Below, in pieces: positions 56,508 through 64,000 of a stretch of 64,000 nt of DNA. A model generated the notes under the pieces. That model was not told where the DNA came from and did not search any database. It saw only the letters and a program-made list of their open reading frames with translations. Origin of the DNA: Botryosphaeria dothidea (taxonomy: Eukaryota; Ascomycota; Dothideomycetes; Botryosphaeriales; Botryosphaeriaceae). The translations under genes and the position numbers were made by a program. The stretch spans positions 806,001 to 870,000 of the forward strand of contig WWBZ02000040.1 of NCBI GenBank assembly GCA_011503125.2. Direction: 5' to 3'. Positions within the stretch are counted from its first letter, which is position 1; the number at the start of each line of letters is the position of its first letter.

Positions 56508-57061
56508 GATGATAAGGACGAGGAATGTGACCTCGAAAGTGTAGAGGAAGTGGTCTTTCAAAGTGCGGGAAAGTAAGGAACCAGAGCTCGAACGACAACT
56601 GGAAGATGATATACCAGTGAGTAAGTGAGTAAGAAGAACGGAGTTGGCGTCAGAGAAGCAGACTTTTCTACTGAGGCGGAGCGGCGCTAGCGCGCGTGAA
56701 AGGCATTAAGCGAGGAGGCTGGAAAGAGTGAAAGGCACTTGCAAGTTTGCTGTGGTGAGTGTTCACCGTGGTCACGCTTTGTTCCCTGAACAATAGGTGC
56801 TCAGCGGCAGGTTGCCAATCTGAACCGATGACGTGAGTAGCGGAGAAACTCATTTGTCTCACTTTGGCAACTGAAGAAACTGATAATGAAGGCCCTCTGC
56901 CACGTTATGGGTCGACAAACGAGTAAACTTTGGGCAGGTGTATCTTCTCCACCCATTTTAGAATACCCGATGACATATTTTTCTGCTATAACAACTCAGT
57001 CAAATTCATCACCAGGTCATTTCCTTCTGGATATGCGGAGGCCCATGATGGATGCCTCGTC
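56508..57061. other. Spacer
   Basis: 554 bases between the hypothetical gene start and the yellow/MRJP-like stop. No gene seen. Confidence 0.35.
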
Positions 57062-58337
57062 TTAGGCAAGTCCCATGATCTTACTGCCGTTGTTCGGCAG
57101 CTTCGCCCTTAGAACAGCCCCAGGATGCACCCTCAAATCAACACCGTCATTCCACATTGGATGATACGGCAACTGATTGATGTTCACATAAAAATACCCG
57201 TCCTCCGCAACACTTGCTGAGTCAGGCCACAAATCCTCGGGTCGCGTACATAACCATGAGTCTGGAGATCGCTTGGGTCGTAATAAAAGATCGCGTTGTG
57301 TTCGGGGACAAGCTGGTAGATAAGGCCGTTGGAATCACCCTCGAAACCGTTCGCATTGCCGCCCCTCTGACCGAGGTTGGAGACGTTGTTTTTGGCGGCG
57401 CGTTCAGCGAGCGGGTCATCATCACGGGCGAGAAGGTTCGCTGCCGGGACGGAGTACAAATAGTTGCCCGTCAGTGGAGAGTAATAAATAGTGTTGCCGT
57501 CTGGGGAAATCTGAATGCCATCGAGGCCCTCACGAAGGTGTCCAATAGGCTGACCTTTACTGCGCTGGTAGAAAGGATGGCCTTGGTAGCTGGGTACATC
57601 ATCGTCGACGCGTAGCACAGAAGGATCTTGAGTCAGACGCCGCCAGGATTCGCCGGTCCCAAGGTCGAGCATGATAAATCCAGGTCGCCCCTCGTCGCTG
57701 GAGTCGACGATGTAAGCCACGCCTTTGCCGCCGGATGTCACGTTGGGTCGGAGATCAAAACGGACGTCATTCATGTAACTGTCGGATAATGTACGTCGGC
57801 TGGAAAAGTGAAGGTTTCGTAAATCGAATTATTGCTCAGCGATATCCCGACCAGTTTAGGACCACCAGGCTGGGCGTATGGCACTGTCACCTTCTCTTGC
57901 GAATCCATAATCGAGGCGCGGCCAGTGTCCAAAGCCCAAAGAGTTTCGTCGCGGTCAGAAGTTTTCGAGGTGATGTACAAGGCTTGAACACTGATGAGGC
58001 CATTGGAGTCGGCGCTGCCAAACGGGATTCCATTGTAGCTGGTGTTGAGCACGGAAACGGGAAGATTCAACTCTGCTGAAGGATATGGTGCCTCCGCGGT
58101 TTTATTGACTGCTTCACCTAACGTGTAAGCATACTGCCCTCGCGTGTAGCAAACAAAGAGCCTGCCGGTGCTCGAGACGGCAAGTCCTATGGGCCATTGA
58201 TTGTAGTAATAGTGGAATTCTTCCAGAGCCGGGCCGTAAGTTCCATTATCCGTGCGCAGAATGGTGCCAGATGTGTCTTGGTACGTCACCTGGCCGTAGG
58301 CGAGAGCTGCAGCGGAGGCAAACAAGAAGAACTTCAT
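57062..58337 (-). pseudogene. Secreted yellow/MRJP-family protein with two -1 frameshifts
   Basis: The major-royal-jelly/yellow family forms secreted beta-propellers. In some fungi they accompany pigment or redox chemistry. The product starts MKFFLFASAAALAYGQ, a signal peptide, and runs WPIGLAVSSTGRLFVCYTR, then DETLWALDTGRA, typical of the family. At about 57783 the sequence should read YPDSYMNDVRFDL but is one base short and stops at 57771. The next frame continues through GLDGIQISPDGNTIYYSPLTG to DPRI. At about 57237 a second base is missing before WPDSASVAEDGYFYV. The last frame then runs to TAA at 57062 (NGSKIMGLA). Apart from the two missing bases the gene is uninterrupted, with no introns, and conserved. 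Error in the assembly is possible. Confidence 0.85.
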
Positions 58338-58967
58338 GTTTGCCAGGAAATGACTGAAAAACCAGATGTCAATTGCCGGGAGCAGAGCGTGGGGAAAGCC
58401 GGCTTGTTGTACTTACAATGATATTATGATTTGAAATGTTTCTGCGTAATTCAATCACTTGGCCTTGCTTGGTCGTTGTGTAATGCATTTCAACGACTGC
58501 AGGATGACGCCATGGTGCCGCTTGCCGGCCGATCCCCCTCGCTTTCTCCGCATCGTCAACCTTGGCGCAATTAGGCTCCCGCTAAGCATCGTTCAATATC
58601 CACAGGACCTAAGCCAAGAGGCATGAAGTCACGCCGTTTAGATGACATGATACTGGTCTGCCTCTTTATGTGCATCAACACGACTATCAAAAGTCTGCTG
58701 CAAGAGGCGGAATGCGCATTTGAGAAGCCTTCGGGGCATGGGACTAAGTCCATTCTCGGGATAGCTTCGTCCGCGGAAATAGAAGAGGTCATCCCGAGCC
58801 TTACTCGGAACGGCCATCGTAATTATCCCCCGACGAATCATCATTTTCAGGATAGGTGGCAGTTCCCCCATTGACGATGTCGCAGCATCTCTGGCCCGGC
58901 GGGGCGCCAAAACCCGACGAATCGGCAAAGTGCTCGGATGTGTCCCACCAGGCAGGCTGCGCTGGGT
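58338..58967. other. Spacer
   Basis: 630 bases upstream of the MRJP-like gene and downstream of the RRN5-like relic. No gene seen. Confidence 0.35.
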
Positions 58968-60765
58968 TCAGAGGACATCACTGCCATCCTCTTCACCTTC
59001 CTCTGTGATTGGCGATGCAATATCCTGAGGCGGCTCTTCTAGTGAGGTTTGGTCGACATCCAGGGCACCTGTTTCTGCTCTCGCCAGCAGCGGAGGTGGA
59101 CTTCGTGCTGTTTCGAATCCACGGTTCACCGAGGCGAAAGCGCCTGCATTCACATCCACCGGTCTGGCTGAGTCGATAGGTCTTCCATAGCGCTCCCATT
59201 CCGCCTTGAAATCAATTACTTCCTCCATTCAATGAGTTCGTCCCCCGTCTTTCGGCTTAGATGGGGACGTTTTGGTAATTCCATAGTTACTGCAGGCATG
59301 ACGTCTTGACCGAGCAGCTGCCATAGCCTTTCTTCTTCTTGATGGCTCTGTTGCACATCGAACAGTTCTGCGTATGTTTCTTGTTCTGCATCCGGATTGT
59401 CCAAGTCGCTGTCTGTCTCGGTATCTGACGTGATATGCTCGGTCGCTTGTGCATCATCCGCCGTGTGACCATCCTGCATGCAATCTCTTGTGTTGGTACG
59501 ACTGCATTATTGAAAGCTGGTTGACCCCTGAGGATTCGTTCCACTTCTTCGTAGTTGATAGTATTCTGATGCTGCTGAACAACGACTCCGCAGCGTCGTG
59601 GGGCTTTCACCCAGAATTGCTTGGCAGACCTGGGCATGTTGAGCATCTCAAGAGCAGTGAGGACATCATCTCGGCGGACAATTGGCCTGCCAGCTGCCGG
59701 TCACCTGTAATCTTCCCAAGCGTGCAGTCGCGACGTTGCTTGGCTCAAGCTTGCAGCTACTAGCCGTTGAGTGACACTCACTGCCAGACGGTGAAGATCA
59801 GAAAAGGCGCTATGAAAGATACTGATCTGTTCACCAGGTTCGGCAATGGAGCGCCAATTCTCAGCCTCTCTTGCTCCGCCGGCGTTTGCGAAGACGGATC
59901 CTGAAAGCTCAAGCCACTTTGAAAGTCTGAGAAGGCGGGCAGCAGGAACGGCATCCAAGGCATCTTGTGCGTGCTCAACGTCCTGTTCCTCTTCCTCCTG
60001 ATCAGAATCACCGTCTGGTGCAGGCTCGCTGGTACTGTAGCCTTGGCCATCATCAGTGAGGCGATCGTCTCCGTGGTTCTCTTCTAAAGTTTTGTCGAAC
60101 AGGTCTGCCATATCGGGCGTGAGAAGCCAATATTTTTCCGTGCCTCTTCTGTTCTTGCTTCACGTCCCAAGAGTCCTGATGACTTGCCAAGCATCCGCCG
60201 CGCTTCCAGACTTCTGCAGCACTCCTCACTAATCTCACAAGCTGCTGGAATCTCATGGGATGCCGTCGTCTTAGAGACATCATCACTGTTGATCTGAAGT
60301 TCAACGACGGCGTCTTGCAGCAGCAAAAGAAATTCGCGGACCTCGGCTCTGATTTTGTCCTCACGATTGCTATGATTCTGGCATGTCATCCTTGCCGTAC
60401 CTATCCACTGCGCTGAAAAGCCGGTGTTTCTCGGGAAATGTCCATGTTGATGCACCAATTTGGGAGGATTCCAGGCGGCCAGTATTGCCATCCGGGTTGA
60501 AGCTGAGAAATCGGCAATAGTGGAGTTGTAAAACCGGCGGTATTCGTCGCGGTAAAGGCCTTTCAACCTTTTCGCCTTCGTGTTTTCGGCCATTGGAGAT
60601 CTTCTTTCTCTTCTTTGGTTGCGAACGCAATGCAAACTCTGGTCCGGAAATTTCGTTGTCTCCCTCATGTGCTGAGAAATCGGTCCGCTCTTCAGGAGCC
60701 TCCTGAGCGTCGATTGTGGCATGGTCATCGGACTGGCTCCCCTCAGAGTCACCAACGTCGCTCAT
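58968..60765 (-). pseudogene. RRN5: RRN5-like RNA polymerase I initiation factor, broken by many frame changes
   Basis: Rrn5 is part of the upstream activating factor at ribosomal DNA promoters. The blocks occur in correct order but in changing frames. They are: MSDVGDSEGSQSDD with SGPEFALRSQPKKRKK; AKRLKGLYRDEYRRFYNSTI; then SSQIGASTWTFPEKHRLFSAV and RYGKDDMPE (SANT-like); IAIVRTKSEP; VREFLLLLQDAVVELQI; KYWLLTPDMADLFDK; LHRLAVSVTQRLVAASLSQA; RRDDVLTALEMLNMPRSAKQFW; and an acidic C-terminus (SDTETDSDLDNPDAEQ). I count at least six shifts plus a TGA between blocks. Several adjoin short homopolymers, and residues are not skipped, so introns do not explain them. The family call comes from recalled motif order. 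If correct, this copy cannot make a normal protein; yeast RRN5 is important for growth, so another copy or an assembly error should be considered. Confidence 0.7.
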
Positions 60766-61430
60766 TCTGCCTGGTGCCACGGCCGATGTCGCATTGCCGC
60801 GTCGCAGCTGAAGCAGCGTCGTGAGCGAGCAAGTCGAGCCGTCTGATCTGCGGTTGAAAAAATTGGTGGGGACGGCAGCTGTCTGACCGTCGGCGCCTGG
60901 CCGGCGGCGCGTCTCCCGCAGGAACGTCAGAGCGCGGCGCGTCGCGGAACCTCCATCGTCGTCACCATCTCGCCCTCGAACCACATCCATGCTCCGAATT
61001 TCGCGTCATGCGTTGAGAGGTATCGTCTACGGGCCCAGGCTTCCGATTAGGGTCACCGGCGTCCGCCATGCCTCACCTGAAGCCCGCGCTGCGCCCGCCG
61101 ATGCACCTCAGCTGCCTGACTCGCCTCCGCGCCGCCGTTAACGAAGTCGAGGATACAATTGCGCGATTACCAGGAGGAATGTATTCAAAGTGTTCTTGCC
61201 TACCTCGCCAGAGGTCAGAAGAGGCTCGGTGTTTCACTAGCAACTGGAAGCGGGAAGGACCGTGAGTGCAAGTTTTGACTGTGGCAAAAGTAATGCTCAT
61301 CATTCATAGGTCATATTCACCCAATTGATGCGTACCTTACGGTGGCTTAAATTACATAACTGTTGGTAGAAAAAACGAAAAGAAAGGTTTTTTTTCTGGG
61401 GGGCTTAAATACAAAAAAAAGAGTTAAGGT
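60766..61430. other. Spacer with uncertain short frames
   Basis: 665 bases. An in-frame upstream extension of the RRN5-like first block reaches 60990, but it is basic and motif-free. Short frames at 61068-61303 look random. AT content rises sharply from about 61300. Confidence 0.35.
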
Positions 61431-61511
61431 AGTGATTGGGTAGATATTGGGTAGTAATCGGGTAGAAATATCGTGCTCAGAGCACGTTGGGTAGTAGTTA
61501 GGTATCATCGC
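61431..61511. repeat. Imperfect GGGTAG-type short repeats
   Basis: Five close copies of T(C/T)GGGTAG-like sequence spaced 10-30 bases (ATTGGGTAG, ATTGGGTAG, ATCGGGTAG, GTTGGGTAG, GTTAGGTA), with a perfect hairpin core CGTGCTC-A-GAGCACG at 61472-61486 between the third and fourth. It lies next to the broken end of the P450 fragment. Confidence 0.65.
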
Positions 61512-61539
61512 TCAGCACAGATCAGTTTGGGTATATCTG

Positions 61540-61551
61540 ATCAATATTGAT
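61540..61551. repeat. Perfect 12-base palindrome
   Basis: ATCAATATTGAT, preceded by a GATCAG/CTGATC inverted pair at 61520-61525 and 61537-61542. Part of the same AT-rich structured zone. Confidence 0.55.
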
Positions 61552-61597
61552 GCCTGAACCGTTACAGTTTCCGTTCTATCGGCCTTTGTGGGTGAAC

Positions 61598-62273
61598 GAA
61601 CATTTGGAGCCAATGCATCAAGTCAAAAGTCTCGCCGGAGGCCGCAAACTCCTTCATTCGAGAGAAGAAGAGCTCGATCACGGACTCAATGTACTTCTCC
61701 GATTTTCGCGATGAATGTTGTCGAGTAGAGGTGGTTCACGATCTTCTTTCTCTGTGCGTGATACTTCGGATCCATCATCGTCAAATGGTCTGGGATTCTC
61801 GCTAATTTGGATGTGTAAGTATCAAGCTCTTCTCGGCAGTCCTTGAAACAGTTGACTCACCAAACTCGGCCGCTGGAGTCTGAAGAAGTCAGTCTTCTAC
61901 GTGTTAGTAATGCATAAACTTCAATGAACTTTGTTTGGCCACCCGCCTTGCGGAAGACATCTCGGACGTTGTAAATAACTTTCAATGCAGCTGGATCTGA
62001 GATGGAGAGTTCGTTTGGTCCGATTCGAATTATTGACCCTTGAACCTATCAGCTCCAATCGGCGGCCAGCGGCTGTTTGCACCGAAAATTACCATATTTG
62101 CGATGCAGCTCGTATTCAGCCGACTCCATGCGACGTCCAATGAGGACATGGTAAACTTGCCACAAGTTTGTGAATGACGCCAGAAAGGGACCGGGATACT
62201 TTGACAAGGGATGAAGGAAACGATAGTAAAATATGCAAGATAAAAGACAGATGATAATCGCCTGAAAGAGCAT
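61598..62273 (-). pseudogene. Cytochrome P450, 5' fragment only
   Basis: The product would be a membrane-bound haem monooxygenase. It starts with an N-terminal anchor (AIIICLLSCIFYYRFLHPL), then SKYPGPFLASFTNLWQVYHV. Intron 1 joins ELHRKYG to GSIIRIGPNELSISDPAAL, a standard P450 block. Further on, DPKYHAQRKKIVNHLYS is followed by a frame change and then EKYIESVIELFFSRMKEFAASGETFDL. Similarity ends after HWLQMF near 61598; the expected continuation is replaced by unrelated AT-rich sequence. The I helix, ExxR and haem-binding Cys region, roughly the last two thirds of a P450, are absent from the window downstream. So this is a truncated, frameshifted relic. Exon limits after the first junction are approximate. 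Confidence 0.8.
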
Positions 62274-62347
62274 TTTGGAAAGTGATCAGAGTTTGATGGA
62301 AGTATAATGAGGATAGAGTTGTAGGAACCTTGACTGCAGTCGAAGCA

Positions 62348-62355
62348 TATTTATA
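62348..62355 (-). promoter_or_regulatory. TATA box of the P450 fragment
   Basis: TATAAATA on the minus strand, about 75 bases upstream of the ATG at 62273. Confidence 0.5.
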
Positions 62356-62505
62356 GGGAGCAGTAGTTGTGGAATTCGGTAGTTACACGCGGAGTACTTT
62401 GGACGTAGACGCGCGCAATCGATCACCATCGTAAATGGTTGTGTGGAGGCCTTGACGATCTCGGGACAAACCCACTCTCGGGGCAAATCCACACGGAGGC
62501 TCAGA

Positions 62506-62517
62506 CCCCCCCCCCCC
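62506..62517. repeat. Run of 12 C residues
   Basis: A C12 homopolymer in the spacer between the divergent P450 fragment and the SDR gene. Confidence 0.8.
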
Positions 62518-62756
62518 AAATGGCCGGAAGAATCCCACAACATCAACAGGAGCCTACATTTTCAGGTGGACCCTGCACGCTTTGGAAGACAGCCAGAACT
62601 CGATGTTCCGGAGCACGTACAAAGTCACGGTCTATTCAATCTCGCCGTCGGACTCGGACCTCAGCGCTACCGAGACGAATGACAAATGGAAAGGCAGGAG
62701 AACCAAAGAAGTGGTATAAGTAGCTCGCTGCAGCGATGTAGAACGCAATCAGATCA

Positions 62757-62764
62757 TATAAAAA
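62757..62764 (+). promoter_or_regulatory. TATA box of the SDR gene
   Basis: TATAAAAA about 40 bases upstream of ATG 62803, well placed for a fungal TATA-driven gene. Confidence 0.55.
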
Positions 62765-62802
62765 CCTCATTTACTTTACGACTGACACTCGCATCCTACA
62801 TC

Positions 62803-63762
62803 ATGGAATTGCAGCCGTTGACCGAGACGGTTCATCGTACGAGATATACCGCGATTGATCCATCAAACCCGGCCAATTCTGCAGCAGGGAAAGTTGTCGC
62901 AATCAGTGGCGGTGCAAGCGGCATTGGCCTTGCTATTGCACATGGATTTTGCATAGCCGGAGCGTCTGTCGTTATTTTATTTGCGCGGCGCCAGGCTGCG
63001 TTAGATGAAGCGTCGGAAAAGCTACGCAAAGAGCATGGAACTGAGGTGTGGACATACAGTCTGGATATCCGAGATGGCACGGCGACCACCTCGACGTTCG
63101 CGGCCATCCGCAAGAGACTGGATGCAGACGGTCAGACAGACGACATGGATATACTGGTAACCTGCGCTGCGGTACTGGACCAAGGAGAGAACGCTGTAGA
63201 TTTCGACACGGAGACCATCAAAAACAGCTTCGAAACGAACGTCTTTGGCAATCTCAACCTCGTGCGCGCCTTTCTCGAGCCGGAGACGGCGTCCATCCCG
63301 AAGGCTCTTGTTCATGGCATCGAGCTTGGAAGCCGGAAAAACATCGAGGGCGCCCAAGTGCCCGGCCGAAAGAAGGTCATCCTGGATGTTTCAACCGCCG
63401 CGGTCCACATGAAGGTCCCTGGATCCTCTCTGTACAGCACGTCCAAGCTCGGCTTCACGCACATGATGCGGCATCTGCAACTGGAGGTGGACCGACTCCC
63501 CGGACGCCCGATCCGTATCACCAGCTTCCACCCAGGCGCGATCTTGTCGCCGGGAACAAGAGGGATGGGCTGGAGCGAGGACTCGTATCCATGGGACGAC
63601 GAAAGCTTGCCCCAGGGATTCGCGGTCTGGCTCGCAAGCCCGGCCGCCGACTTCTTGAGAGGCAGGTTTGGGTGGTCATGCTGGGATGTGGAGCAGTTGG
63701 TTGCGATGAGGGGAAGATTCGAGCAGGACGCCGACTTTTGCACGTCTACATTGAAGCTGTGA
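62803..63762 (+). CDS. Short-chain dehydrogenase/reductase, intact
   Basis: A single exon of 319 residues. The Rossmann motif GGASGIGLAIAHGF follows VVAISG. FARRQAA ends beta2 with Arg residues that suggest NADP(H). The structural region is CAAVLDQGEN (NNAG position), the catalytic Ser is in ILDVSTAA, and YSTSK is the YxxxK pair. PGAILSPGT is the usual loop after beta6. Unlike the SDR-fold protein at 27885-28911, all catalytic residues are present. There is no signal peptide. It faces the P450 fragment across a 529-base divergent spacer with TATA boxes on both sides, which suggests they were once co-regulated, perhaps in a secondary-metabolite cluster. Substrate unknown. Confidence 0.9.
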   Translation: MELQPLTETVHRTRYTAIDPSNPANSAAGKVVAISGGASGIGLAIAHGFCIAGASVVILFARRQAALDEASEKLRKEHGTEVWTYSLDIRDGTATTSTFAAIRKRLDADGQTDDMDILVTCAAVLDQGENAVDFDTETIKNSFETNVFGNLNLVRAFLEPETASIPKALVHGIELGSRKNIEGAQVPGRKKVILDVSTAAVHMKVPGSSLYSTSKLGFTHMMRHLQLEVDRLPGRPIRITSFHPGAILSPGTRGMGWSEDSYPWDDESLPQGFAVWLASPAADFLRGRFGWSCWDVEQLVAMRGRFEQDADFCTSTLKL

Positions 63763-64000
63763 AACACTCCAGTTCCCGGCTTTAGCAAGGACGAGAGCGC
63801 TCGAGGGCGGTCTGAGAGATGGACTGAAGACTTACGACGCGGGGAGAAACACCATTTCATGGGCGGATGTGGCTGAATTCGTCCGCCGTTCACAGTGACT
63901 GGAGGACTCCGGGTAGGTCAGGGGCAGGCTTGGCTCTGATCGACAGTGTATGTACCATGTACTACAACGGATGCCAATTTCTCCAATGCATCTCAAATGG
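63763..64000. other. Right end of the window
   Basis: 238 bases downstream of the SDR gene; no feature recognised. Confidence 0.4.

Noticed and set aside
1..64000. CRISPR array, prophage or bacterial-type defence system
   Set aside because: The window is fungal nuclear DNA; no direct-repeat arrays with spacers and no such proteins were seen.

Overview
The window is nuclear DNA of a filamentous ascomycete (Pezizomycotina). A Dothideomycete is a reasonable guess, but the class cannot be fixed from sequence alone. Three things point there: short GT-AG introns (mostly 48-85 nt, with CTAAC/CTGAC-like branch sites), fungal families such as Met8, Pep7, Srf1, Spo71, Nam9 and Rrn5, and a Tc1/mariner relic whose stop codons fit repeat-induced point mutation (RIP). 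All exon joins were worked out by hand from splice signals, frame and family motifs.

Left part (1-18.2 kb) is dense and healthy: La protein (cut by the window edge), mitochondrial ribosomal protein uS4m (Nam9), a secreted chitin-binding protein, an HSL-type esterase, a METTL16-type U6 RNA methyltransferase, Met8 (siroheme synthesis), the tandem-FYVE protein Pep7/Vac1, a second HSL-type esterase, and a large Spo71/Mug56-like PH-domain protein. From 18.2 to 21.2 kb there is a gene-poor island with a 1.33 kb Tc1/mariner relic and nearby hairpins.

Middle (21-45.7 kb): a small unknown gene, a thioredoxin-like protein, an unresolved coding-like tract (23.2-24.3 kb), Srf1, a mitochondrial K+/H+-exchange-related protein, an SDR-fold protein lacking its catalytic residues, a DJ-1/PfpI protein with a basic insert, an unknown basic protein, zinc alcohol dehydrogenase, an MME1-like mitochondrial carrier, a broken chromate transporter, a membrane protein with a SAP-like N-terminus, a broken cupin, and cullin-1 (Cdc53).

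Right part (45.7-64 kb) is sparse: a 4.7 kb stretch without a recognisable gene, an F-box/LRR-like gene, one unknown gene, and several broken genes (a conserved unknown protein, a yellow/MRJP-like secreted protein, an RRN5-like Pol I factor, a 5' fragment of a cytochrome P450), ending with an intact SDR beside the P450 fragment.

The genes are mostly unrelated housekeeping functions; I see no complete biosynthetic cluster, defence system or other obviously new multi-gene system. The most notable signals are the number of broken genes, two GC-AG introns, an inferred 8-nt exon, the catalytically degenerate SDR and the stop pattern of the transposon.
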